From contig NC_085067.1 in the NCBI RefSeq assembly GCF_963662255.1, positions 2,880,428 to 2,944,427 of the forward strand: a stretch of 64,000 nt of DNA, in the 5' to 3' direction. The notes beneath the pieces are model-generated. The model was not told the DNA's origin. It saw only the letters and a program-made list of their open reading frames with translations, and did no database searches. The DNA is from Cinclus cinclus. Its lineage: Eukaryota; Chordata; Aves; Passeriformes; Cinclidae. Position numbers and translations under genes: made by a program. Shown here piece after piece: positions 41,172-50,075 of the stretch (its first letter is position 1; each line of letters starts with the position of its first letter).

Positions 41172-41296
41172 CTCAGCCCCTCATTGGTGAGTCCCTTAGT
41201 CTGGCATTGGGGAGTCCCTCAGCCCCTCACTGGGGAGTCCCTCAGCCCCTCACTGGGGAGTCCCTCAGCCCCACAATCGGGGTCCCCTCAGCCCCG
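41172..41296. repeat. 23-bp minisatellite next to PPM1E exon 1 donor
   Basis: About five tandem copies of a 23-bp unit are present. Three central copies of GGGGAGTCCCTCAGCCCC plus CTCACT are nearly perfect and the outer copies are diverged. It starts about 30 bases inside PPM1E intron 1. On the transcript strand each unit contains GGGG and GGG runs, which in other genes act as intronic splicing enhancers. Confidence 0.85.
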
Positions 41297-41330
41297 CGCC
41301 CTGCCCCGCTCCCCTCAGCCCGGCACTCAC

Positions 41331-41740
41331 TACTTGTAGAGCTGCTGCAGGCAGAGGTCCAGGCACTCGCCCTCCACCTCCTCCTCCGTGATGTACTCCG
41401 AGAGCGGCCGGGGCAGCGAGGGCAGCGGCGGGGGCGGCGGCGGCGGGGCGGGCGGCTGAGGGTCGCCGGCTTCGCCCTCGCCGCCTTCTCCCTCCTCCGT
41501 CTCGGCGGCTGCTCCCGCTTCTCCCTCTGCCCCGGGCTCCTCATCAGCGTCGCCCGCGGCTTCGGCAGCGGGAGGGGGGACCGCCGGCTCCGGCTCGGGC
41601 TCCGGCTCGGGCTCCGGCTCGGGCTCCGGCTCTGCCCCGAAGGGCCCGCGGAACTCGCCCAGGAACAGCTCGAGGAAGCGGCGGTAGGTCTTCTCCTCCG
41701 CGCTGCCGCCGCCGCCGCTGCCCGAGCCGCCCGCGGCCAT
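41331..41740 (-). CDS. PPM1E: PPM1E exon 1 (N-terminal regulatory region)
   Basis: This first coding exon has 136 codons plus two bases of a split tyrosine codon. Residues 1-13 are Gly/Ser-rich. [20 protein letters not shown] (about 15-34) matches human PPM1E almost exactly. Residues 37-52 are eight Glu-Pro pairs. About 59-92 is acidic, Glu/Ala/Gly-rich. Residues 94-111 are proline-rich with an uninterrupted proline run. The exon ends [20 protein letters not shown] plus CLQQLYK(Y), again as in human. The start MAAGG matches the human start position and has a purine at -3 and G at +4. The donor is GTGAGTG at 41,324-41,330, splitting TA|(C/T). The upstream frame stays open to 42,058 but has no known counterpart. 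In the family, the N-terminal proline-rich region mediates PIX binding. Confidence 0.95.
41585..41632 (-). repeat. PPM1E: In-frame Glu-Pro coding microsatellite in PPM1E
   Basis: A near-perfect 12-bp unit (GGCTCCGGCTCG type on the plus strand) repeats four times and encodes eight Glu-Pro dipeptides, residues 37-52. Human PPM1E carries a longer interrupted EP tract at the same place, so this is an inherited, length-variable feature. Confidence 0.9.
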
Positions 41741-41894
41741 CGCTTCGCATTCCCGGCCGCCCGCCGGCGGATCAGCACTGCGCCCGCAGAGAGCTCCCTG
41801 CCCGCCGCCTCCTCCTCCTCCTCCCTCCCGCCTGCCGCCTGCGCGCGCGCTCCCGAGCCGGGCCCGCGAGGCCGCGCACGCCGCGGGGGGCGAA

Positions 41895-41915
41895 GGGGGG
41901 GGGGGGGGGGGGGGG
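41895..41915 (+). repeat. 21-base poly(G) tract in PPM1E promoter
   Basis: There is a pure run of 21 G on the plus strand (C on the transcribed-sense strand), followed by GAGGGAG, about 155 nt upstream of the PPM1E start codon. It could fold into a G-quadruplex and is probably length-variable and hard to sequence, so the exact count is uncertain. Confidence 0.85.
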
Positions 41916-42050
41916 AGGGAGCGCGCCTGGGCGTCGGGAGCGCGCGCGGCGCTGAGGGGGGCCCGGCGGGGTCCGGCGGCCGCCCGAGGGGGCGGCTCGG
42001 GCCGCGGCAGCGGCGGGGGAGCGGGAGCGGCGGCAGCCGCGCCGCTGTGA

Positions 42051-42057
42051 TGAGTCA
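42051..42057 (+). promoter_or_regulatory. AP-1 core site TGAGTCA
   Basis: A perfect TGAGTCA lies in the CpG island, in the context GTGATGAGTCACGCGC, some 310 nt upstream of the PPM1E start codon. It is a consensus match only. Confidence 0.4.
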
Positions 42058-42079
42058 CGCGCAGGCAGCCAGACGCGTA

Positions 42080-42096
42080 GGTTCCTCACAGGAACC
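42080..42096. promoter_or_regulatory. Inverted repeat GGTTCCT-CAC-AGGAACC
   Basis: Seven-base perfect arms around a 3-base spacer lie 23 nt from the AP-1 core, near the likely transcription start. The spacing resembles a dimeric transcription-factor site, but it does not match a steroid-receptor or STAT consensus exactly. Confidence 0.35.
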
Positions 42097-42369
42097 CGGA
42101 GGAAACCTGAGCGCACATCGCCTGTTACCTAATCCCTGCCTCCTTCGGGGCTTCCCTGGAGCTTCCGCCGCCGGCGCCTCCGCGGCTGCCGGAGGGTGCG
42201 CGGGGCCGGGGCGGCAGCGGGGACGGCCCGGGCTCACCCCGCCCTGAGGGGACGCCGCTGTCCCGCCGAGCCGCGGCCCGGGCCGGGGCCAGGAGCAGCC
42301 TCGGAGAGCGGGTTTGACATCGGAGCGGGTTTTCGTGAGGGGAACCGGCCGTGAGGAAGGAGGAGGAGG

Positions 42370-42600
42370 GTAGGTTTAGTTTAGGCGTTCGGAAGGAATT
42401 CTTCGCTGTGAGGGTGGTGATGGCCCGGCAGAGGTTGCCCGGGGAAACTGTGGCCGCCCCATCCCTAGAACTGTCCAAGGCCAGGTTGGATGGAGCTCTG
42501 AATCCCAGGTTCTGTGGAAAATGTCCCCGCCTATGGCAGGGGTTGGAATAGATGATCTTTAAGCTTCCTTCCAACCCAAACCATTCCATGATCCCACGAT
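42370..42600 (+). mobile_element. CR1 LINE 3' end (5'-truncated)
   Basis: The sequence runs from GAAGGAATTCTTCGCTGTGAGG, through GCAGAGGTTGCCCGGGGAAA and CTGTCCAAGGCCAGGTTGGA, to GGGGTTGGAATAGATGATCT, ending CCATTCCATGATCCCACGAT. This is the standard order of a chicken-repeat-1 3' UTR with its terminal ATTCTATGATT-like octamer repeats. Only the 3' end is present, as in most copies, so it has no open reading frames. It inserted about 300 nt upstream of the likely PPM1E start region. Confidence 0.9.
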
Positions 42601-45600
42601 AAGTTACATATTACACAATATCTACTCATTCCGTGTTCTGGGAAAGCAGAGTTTGTGAGAAAACGAAGATGCTACACCAACCAAAACTTAAAAGATAACC
42701 TGTCAGTGAGAGGCAAACTGTAGTGAATATTCTTTCGCTGTCTAATGAATGTCTTTCATTTGTGAAAGGCATTTTGACTTGTTTTATTCATTGCTGCTAT
42801 TTTCAGAGCTATCAGGTCCATAAATACCAATAATGAACAGGTATAATTGCCACACATTTAAAATAGCTTGTACACATGGGAGGGAACGATATCCTTGATG
42901 TCAGCTATACCTTGAGAAATGGCCAAATCACAAGCCTCATATGTAAAAAGATGCCCAAGTATTTATGTATTGTAACAAGGACAGTATCTTGCTGAAACCT
43001 GTTGTTCTCTTGCATTGTAGCAATTACCTCTGCATGTCAGGTGCTCCTGTAAATCTGTCTTCTGTTTGGTGAATTATTTTAGAGCCAAACTAATTTTAGA
43101 ATATTTCCGGCAACTGCATTGACTGATCATATTGCAATCTTGTGAATATGTAAAAGCCCTGAGAGTTAAAAATGTGATTCTTACACTTAGTCTTTCACAG
43201 CTGACAGTGACAGAAAATCACATTGCTTGTCCTGGAAGGTTACCTCTAAGCAATATTTTTCTTTATGCCATTTCTTTATTTTCTATTTAATACTCATTTA
43301 TTTAGGGAATGCCAGGTGGGTTTGCAGGGTGAGAAACATTGAAAGGTAATAAACACTGCAGTTTGTTTTGAGCAGAGAGAGCTCCCAGTTGCAGCTGACG
43401 ATGTCACTGATGGATCTTGTTTGGTTTTTTTCTTTTTTTTTTTTTTATGTTTGTGTGTTCTGCATCATCAGTGAGTCACAAGCCCCGGGAGGATGTATAT
43501 CAATGCAAGTATCACAAAGCAGTTTTAACTTCATGATCAGTTGTTTTTCACTCAGAATCCAGAGGCAGTTGGAGTTTCTAAGAAACTATAATCCAGATAA
43601 TCTTAATGTAATATGATCTGAATTATAAAAATTCCTATTATTAAAATGTCAAAGAGAAGCCACAGCTGGTTCAACAAGATGCAAGATCAGCTTCATGTTT
43701 TATGACAAACAGCAATTAAAAACATCTAAGAAAAGATTTAAAAGCATTTAGGCACCCTTTTTCTAACATTTTTGTTTATTTTTATATCTTTTTAGTTGTT
43801 TCAAACAGCACAGAAGAGTATTGGGAGTAATACCTACTCTGTTTCATGTTGAAATGTTAAAGTTACCAGATGTCCTTGATTCATCTTGGCAGTCCCCATG
43901 TGCTTTTCATCATTTGCCTTGTGACAGAAGCCACTAATTAAAATGAAATAGAGTAGAACTCCATTCTCAGGACACTTTGTCAACTTTTGGCACTACGGTC
44001 AGGCCGGGATTGTTTTGCTCTGATGTTAAATGGAGAGTTGATGGCTCCAAGCCATGCTGACATTTGTTTCTGAGAGGGAAACCATTCCCATTAAGCTGGA
44101 ACACGGAGCATACGGTCACTGTGGGTGGTGTGGCTGAGCCAGGCAGGAGGAACCTGCTGGCCCTGCTCTCTGTGGGGCTACTGGGGTGGCCAATTCCCCC
44201 AGAAGGAGCCACCCTGCTCCTCGGTGCTGCCCAGAAAAGGAAGCTCTGAGCACCCACTGATCCCTCAGAGCGTGTGCTGGGTGCTGCTGTGAAATGTTTG
44301 GAGTGTTCAGGAACTCTGGGAGCTAAATTTTGAGTGCCTGGCTGTGCTCTGGTTATTGTTGGGTGGACGGTTCCTATGGGATGAGGGGAGGTGGGTGGGA
44401 TAAACTCAACAGTCTGAGACCATTGGAAATCATATAGACAATAAGGCTTGCACTCCATGTGAGAAGGAAACACAGGTGTTTGTATCCTTTTCAGCTTAAT
44501 CATGTTACTTTTTGTTTAAAAAAGGAACATTTTACAGTATTGTTTTAGAAGAAATCTGTTTCATTTTAGCCTTAAAATGATGCCTTCCTCTTTCTCATTT
44601 GCTGTTGAGAAATAAGCAGGGTTTGAACAGGCCTTGGGGAGATGACCTGAATTGTATGGAGGGCAAAAAGAAGTGCTTTTAAATTCTTTGTAACCTTTGG
44701 AAGTGACTCCTGTGGCCTGACAAACAGGAGACAGGTAGGGTCATGAAGAATGCTTTGACAATACTTACCATAGCTGTGATACATAATCTGACACCATACA
44801 AATTAGTTTAATGGCAAAAATCCAATGGTAAATGCCTCTTCAAAGTAGGGCTTCTTTCTCAAAAATTAGGGCTTTTGCAGTACACCTGAATTAATTTTAG
44901 CAGCTATATTCAGCTTTAATAATTCCAGTCACTTAAGACTAAAGACAGCAAGAATTTGTAAGGAATACAGCAAGAAGACTCTTGTTGACAGAGTCAACAT
45001 CCATCAAACTGCAGTTCATCTTCTTAGGTTCAGCCTGGTCAACTGCAGCTTTAAAAAGCTAAGTAACTTCTGTCACCACAATTTTACTGGCTCCTTGACC
45101 ATAATAAGGATTTCTTTGGGGTGTCAAGAAAGCAATTCTCTATTTTTCTTCCTCTTACTGTTTCTTTTTTAAAGTTTTTGAGGTCAAGTCAGCTTTTCCA
45201 GATTAATAGTCAAAGATTATTCTGAAATATCCCTATCCAGTGCAAGACACGGGATTTCAGGCCTGAATCCCACTTCCAGTTGTCATGGAAATTTCCAGTC
45301 CCATCACAAAGGAAAATTCCATGTTCAGCCTTCCATCCAGACCCCTGTTCAGGAAAGGGTGTGCTTTGAATTAGTGTCCCCCTCAAATCCCATTGATGCA
45401 GCTCACTCTAACTTCTTTCAACAGTCCCAAACCCTATGATTTAGCCACAGAAACTTGTGTTCATTTCACAAATTAATGAATGAATGGCTTTTCAAGAGAT
45501 GGATTTATGTGATGTAACACACTTACTATCAAAAGTGTAGTAAGCAGTAACTTTATCTAGTAAAAAAAAAAAAAGTGTTACAATCTCTTATTGACAGGCT

Positions 45601-46399
45601 GCACTTCATAGACATTTTCTTGCTAAGGAGACAACTTGTTCTTTAGCCCAAACCATTTTAATTTAGTAACATATATGATACCAAAAGAATTACTAAGTGA
45701 GTGTAGTTGTAACTGTGTTGCTAAAATTGCAGCAGTTCACACTAAATAAATTAAGAGTATTAGAGGGATGTGTGTCAGAAACTTAAACCTCCAAAATAAT
45801 GGAAACTGAGCAAGTACTCAAACAGCACATTCATGGCCTTTGAGAAAAATGTCCAGATCCAATTAGAACCATTTGTTGAGGCCTGTAGAGTTTCTTTTTT
45901 ACTTTCGTATATATCTTACAAAATATTTTAAACATTCCCCCTTCTCATTGTTTGAAACTGAATTGTGAATTATTATGTTTTTAATATCTCAGTGCTTCTT
46001 TGGCTCTGTGTAAATCAATGGCAAGTAATTCTAGTAATAAAATGAGCAGTATTAGCTATAATTCTTGAAGGATGGCTTAGTAAAATACAGACTTTCCTAT
46101 GCATTCTTTGGGCACATAATCTAACGTTTTTACTGCTTGTGTAATGATGGTTTTAATGCCATTTATTATTTCAGTAGATAGGGTTCAAACTGTGTAGAGC
46201 TTAGGCTCTTTAAGAGATAGATAGTGGATATTGTAGGAATATTTCTTGCTTGTGGGAAGCAAGACAGGAGCTGACAGTTTAACAGTGGGTGCATTTGTGG
46301 GTGAAATTCAGTACTGGGAAAGGGGCCAGTTCCCGGTGATTTCATTCTTTAGGAGAGAACATTAATGCAGGCATCTTTCTGTAGCCAAAGGAAGGCAGC

Positions 46400-46650
46400 T
46401 CCCCTGACCCTAATCATCCCAAATGAGCGCATGGCCAGCAGCCACGAGACACCGAGTGCCCAGCCTGGGGAGCGGCAGAGGGAAGCCCGGAGCAGGGAGC
46501 AGCTGGCAGCGCTTCCTGGAGCCGAGGGGCGGAGGAGGACGAGGAGGAGGAGGAGGAGGAGGAGGAGGAGGAGGAGGAGGGCTGGCCAGGCTGCTCCCGG
46601 CCACTGCCAGCGCCACATTCCCCTGCAGCCAGGCTCCCTGCGGAGCTCTT
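46400..46650. promoter_or_regulatory. GC-rich block, possible regulatory element or small CpG island
   Basis: About 250 bp with clearly higher GC and several CpGs (GAGCGCATGG, GGAGCGGCAG, GCAGCGCTTCC) flanks the GGA repeat. The nearest gene features are the PPM1E promoter 4.5 kb away and the RAD51C 3' end 3 kb away. No recognised coding sequence is present; open frames here read as simple glycine, arginine, proline or serine runs. Confidence 0.4.
46531..46580 (+). repeat. (GGA)n purine microsatellite
   Basis: Fifty bases of GGA/GAG triplets are broken only by one ACG. It sits in a GC-rich island within the RAD51C-PPM1E intergenic interval. Such purine mirror runs can form triplex or G-quadruplex DNA. 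Confidence 0.9.
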
Positions 46651-49600
46651 AGCACGGCCCTGCCGCTTTGGGAACACAGGCTGACTGACCCCCTGCTTCT
46701 CATCCTCTTAAAAAACTGTTATTTCCCTTCTGTAGTATTTGTGTTACTGCCATGTCAGCGCTCTGTTTATTCCATTTCTCTCAAGGGTAAGAAAGCATCA
46801 AACCACACTTCTAAACTTACCACGTGTATTTCATATAGAATTAAAACAGTACAACACATCTTAATGTGCCTTTCTAGAGAATTATTATCCTGAGCGTGGT
46901 AAAGACAGTCTCTTTGGAGAAGCTGGAGCACCGTGACTTGCCCTTCCAACTTTCCTATCTTCCTTTGTTCAGGACAAGGGTGGAGTTCAAAAAGCAGGCA
47001 GGGAGGATTTCACCTTTGTTGTTAAGCCATGAAATACCTGTAAACCTGATCCTAAATTTAGTCCCCCTGTAAAAGAACTAAAGGAACAGGAACTGAAATT
47101 GAACAGGAAAATGGTTGTGATATTTTAAATGTACTTTTCTCAGCTCTGTATTCAGCACTCAGGTTAGTGGCCAAATCTCCTTTCCACACAAATCAATCAC
47201 TTTGTGACTGACTTCAATAGGAGACTGATTTCCTACCTTGAACCCTGGCTACACCTTTGTACCCCAGTGATGTTAGTTCTTCTCTCTGTTTTCTTAAATT
47301 TACTCGCAGGCTCACAGGTTCCTCAGTATTTCATAATGGAAAAGGTGCAGAACACATCAAATCAGGAACAAATAAATTGTTATTTTCCCTGTCCAAACTA
47401 AAAGAGTTTCAAAGCAGGACTCAGGGCCTGAGAATTCTCCTGTGACCGCAGTGTTTGCCTGTTGCCAAGGCCTGTGGTGGGATCTGGATTCTTGTTGTGG
47501 TGACAAAGTAAGTTCCTCCACCACAAGTAAATGTCGTCCCCACAAAATGGAATAATTTCAAACTCAGCATGACAGTTAAAGCCCTTGGCTTTCAGCAAAC
47601 TGGGACTTAAGCAGCAAATCAAACAACCCATTTTCTTTTTGATGCAGTGCCATGAGGTTGGCTGCTTAGAATCTCACTTTTTGTGCAGTAATAGCATTCT
47701 CTTCTGCCCCTCGCTGTTGGGCACTGATGCTGAGACATGCATGAGAATTTCAGGCACATATGGGGAAAAAAATCAACTTGCCATGGAAGATTTACTGGTG
47801 AGGCAACGGTCAAATTTTTTCTTTCTCTGCAATTCTGAGCCTGGAACAGCTTCCTTGTCTCCAGCAGATGAGAACGAAATCTGGCTCATTTAATCTAATT
47901 TTGTCTCCGCCAACAGATCCTTCTCTCAGTTCTGGTCTGCAGAGCTGATTTTTATAATAGCTTCAATAGGAAAAAAAAAGAAGAGAAAAATTTAAAAATC
48001 TCAGTATAGATAGCCTCCAATATTTCCCCTGGACATTTTGTAACTCCCACTGTTAACCAGTAACTGTGCATCTTTTTTATTTGAATAACGATGCCCATAA
48101 CACTGGAAGCTCTAACATTTACTCAGCCAAGACCATTTATCTTGTTATAACAGGATCAGCATCTCAGCTGGGGCTTCTGGATGCTACTCTACTACAAACA
48201 AAATTAAAACCACCAGTCAGCTGAAATTAATAGTATATGGGAGCCACCCTGTTACTCTGCTCACACACAGAAGGACGTGTGGAGGGTGTTAAATCCCAGC
48301 ACAATGCACCGACAGAAATGGATTTTTCCATAATTACCAAACCCCTCAGATAGCAGCTATCACCAGGAACCAGGAGAGCTCCTGAAAATATTGCTCAAAC
48401 AATCCTAATGGATGGTTTTCCTCGTGGCTACGTAGGCAAGAGCTCGGTGCCAGCTGCCCCCCTCCTCCTGCACTGCAATACGTAGGAAGCCTTTATTCCC
48501 AAACGGGAGCGTTTGCTTGCTGACATCACATGCGGTAGGATCCTTTTGTTTGCCTGTGTCTCCTGCATTGAAATGTTTGTCTGAGTCACAGATCCCGCTG
48601 CCTCCCTTCCCCTATGTCATGCTGCTTGCTTCAGAGCTTCTCCCTGACTCACAGTTTTTAAATTTTGACACAGCCCGGTTTGCTGCATGGCAACTCAGTA
48701 TTTTTCCCTTTAATATTTTATTATGTAATTTTTATTTAAACCCTATAATGATGTAAAAACCACTGCCTTTTTTCCCCTTTTTCTTACGCAGCCTTTTTTG
48801 AATAGAGAGATTTTATGACTCACATTCAGCACTGAATTTCATTTCAAGGCAAAGTCAGTTTAGTGTATACTAAATAAAAAATTTAGGATAGTGACTCCCA
48901 CAACTTGAATTCTCCATTTAGCTGCTGGCTGAGTTTCCTCAGCTCTAACGTTACCGAGTGCTCTGCCAAAAGGGGTCATCTCTGTGCATGTGTACAAACA
49001 CTTCTCATAATTGAAGTAATTACTATTTTGCAGTGCAGCACCTTTCTTCTCCTCTAATAATCTCCTTGATTTGTTTTCTCTTAATAAAAATAAGGACAAA
49101 AAACTGCTGTGCTTTCAGTGTACATTCATTCTCTGGGTTTAGACTTTAGAGCTGCTGATACTGCTGGTGCCTAAGTCTGGGTTTCCTCTTTATTACAGCC
49201 ACGAACAAAAGAGATCCTGATTACAGCAAGAAATGAAATGAAGAAGGTGGAAGTCAGGGCTATGCAGCACTTTGGTTCAAGCCTGATCCACGGTAAAATA
49301 TTCTCACTTACTGAGACAGGAACATAAAATTATCATGCTGGATTAAATCCTTTGTCCTTCAGATCCAGCCTTTCATCTCTGTTGTTGCCACTACAGATTA
49401 AATGAGAAGTTCAAAGCAGAGCTTTGGTTGTCCTTGCCCAAGGACTTTGCAGCAGGTGAGGCCTAAAGCCCCACTCTGGTGTAGCACTGAAAGCTGCATT
49501 TCCCTTCCAGCATCCCCTGCCTGTGTCCTGCTCTGAGCCTGTGCTGAGCACAGTGCTGCATCCAACCTCCTTAAAATTCAGGTACACACAAAGCCAGATG

Positions 49601-49756
49601 ACTGATCCACATGCCTGTCATTAAATGTGCTGTGCCAGAGGCTCTCATTTCATTGTCTTTTTACCCAGTGTGAAAAGATGGAGCTGTAGCCCCCAACCCC
49701 CCCCAAAAAAACCTCCACAATCAAACAAAAAAAGCCCCAACCCGAAAGCTGAAGCC

Positions 49757-49967
49757 ACCTGTTATAGAAAACATAGATTTTTATTATAAAAGTACAACTA
49801 TGCCATACACAAAGGAATTGTGTGCCACAGGAATTTGCATGTTGCAGTCTTAATGTTAAAATAAAGTCCCGAGCAGGAACTGAAGTTGAGAGTCTCTCAG
49901 GCTGCCTTTGGCTGCACGTTCACTCTGCCACTGCTCTCCTGCAGGTTTTTGCCATCCCACTTTGGAA
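49757..49967 (-). other. RAD51C: RAD51C 3' untranslated region
   Basis: This is a short 3' UTR of about 210 nt between the RAD51C stop codon and the predicted cleavage site. No further exon-like feature is visible in it. The cleavage position is inferred from the poly(A) signal and is uncertain by about 15 nt. Confidence 0.75.
49780..49785 (-). terminator. RAD51C: RAD51C poly(A) signal AATAAA
   Basis: A canonical AATAAA hexamer on the minus strand (context ATAATAAAAATC) lies about 180 nt after the stop codon. It is followed some 60-90 nt downstream by a run rich in T and G on the minus strand (about 49,690-49,735), suitable as a GU-rich downstream element. Cleavage is expected around 49,755-49,770. 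Confidence 0.8.
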
Positions 49968-50075
49968 TCACTGCTGCTTCTCCTCCTCTGTCCGTGGCCG
50001 TTTCCGAGGATTCAGCTCAGTCCCTTCTGTGCTGTGAGTGGCAGCTGGAGGCTGCACATCCCGGAAACCATGGGA
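49968..50075 (-). CDS. RAD51C: RAD51C exon 9, C-terminal tail and stop
   Basis: This terminal coding exon (108 nt including TGA) encodes 35 residues. It begins SHGFRDVQPP, passes through AATHSTEGTELNP, and ends RKRPRTEEEKQQ. It aligns with the human tail PQGFRD...TEG...RKRSRDPEEEL. The RKRPR cluster corresponds to the C-terminal nuclear localisation signal known in mammalian RAD51C. The acceptor is tcatctcccag at 50,076-50,077 and the stop codon is at 49,968-49,970. By my memory of the human protein, this tail is one residue longer. The middle of the tail is poorly conserved, so the identification rests on GFRD, STEG and the basic cluster, plus frame and position. Confidence 0.93.
   Translation of the reverse strand, partial: SHGFRDVQPPAATHSTEGTELNPRKRPRTEEEKQQ

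Larger units (their letters stand above)
1..42060 (-). other. PPM1E: PPM1E gene, 5' portion (exon 1 and part of intron 1)
   Basis: PPM1E (POPX1, CaMKP-N) is a PP2C-family Ser/Thr phosphatase that dephosphorylates PAK kinases and CaM kinases and partners PIX. Exon 1 is certain from its conserved peptide blocks. The human first intron is very long, and no second exon of the gene was found at lower coordinates. I therefore infer that the whole interval below 41,331 is intron 1. The catalytic PP2C domain is encoded outside the window. The transcription start is unknown; it is placed loosely at 41,780-42,100 within the CpG island. Confidence 0.8.
41270..42320. promoter_or_regulatory. PPM1E: CpG island and PPM1E promoter region
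   Basis: About 1 kb of very GC-rich, CpG-dense DNA stands out from the AT-rich surroundings. It spans PPM1E exon 1 and its upstream flank. There are many GC boxes and GCGC runs and no TATA box that I can see, typical of a dispersed-start promoter. It contains a 21-G tract (41,895-41,915), an AP-1 core (42,051-42,057) and an inverted repeat (42,080-42,096). It may also initiate transcripts on the plus strand, but nothing in the sequence shows this. Confidence 0.85.
42601..49756. other. RAD51C-PPM1E intergenic interval
   Basis: About 7.2 kb between the RAD51C cleavage site and the PPM1E upstream CR1. I see no exon of either gene, no RNA gene and no intact repeat element. Notable parts are a T run at 43,430-43,445, a moderately GC-rich patch at 44.0-44.4 kb and the GGA block near 46.5 kb. 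A patch with AP-1-like TGAGTCA and scattered CpGs lies at 48.4-48.6 kb. Confidence 0.65.

Noticed and set aside
41242..41778. 178-codon minus-strand frame in another phase over PPM1E exon 1
   Set aside because: It is an out-of-frame shadow of PPM1E made of Arg/Pro/Ser runs. The PPM1E frame explains the region with homology and a correct donor.
40757..42247. 496-codon plus-strand open frame across the CpG island
   Set aside because: It is antisense to PPM1E exon 1 and its 5' flank. Low stop density is expected in GC-rich DNA, and the peptide is low-complexity with no recognised domain.
42125..42589. 154-codon minus-strand frame with SLKIIYSNPCHRRG-type sequence
   Set aside because: It is the antisense translation of the CR1 3' tail at 42.4 kb, a common artefact peptide in bird genomes.
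43967..44503. 178-codon minus-strand frame in the intergenic interval
   Set aside because: Moderately GC-rich DNA with no recognisable domain, no conserved-looking sequence and no splice or poly(A) context.
46349..46893. Several long frames around the GGA repeat, reading poly-Gly, poly-Arg, poly-Pro or poly-Ser
   Set aside because: They all derive from the triplet repeat, which is open in most frames. None has conserved sequence outside the repeat.
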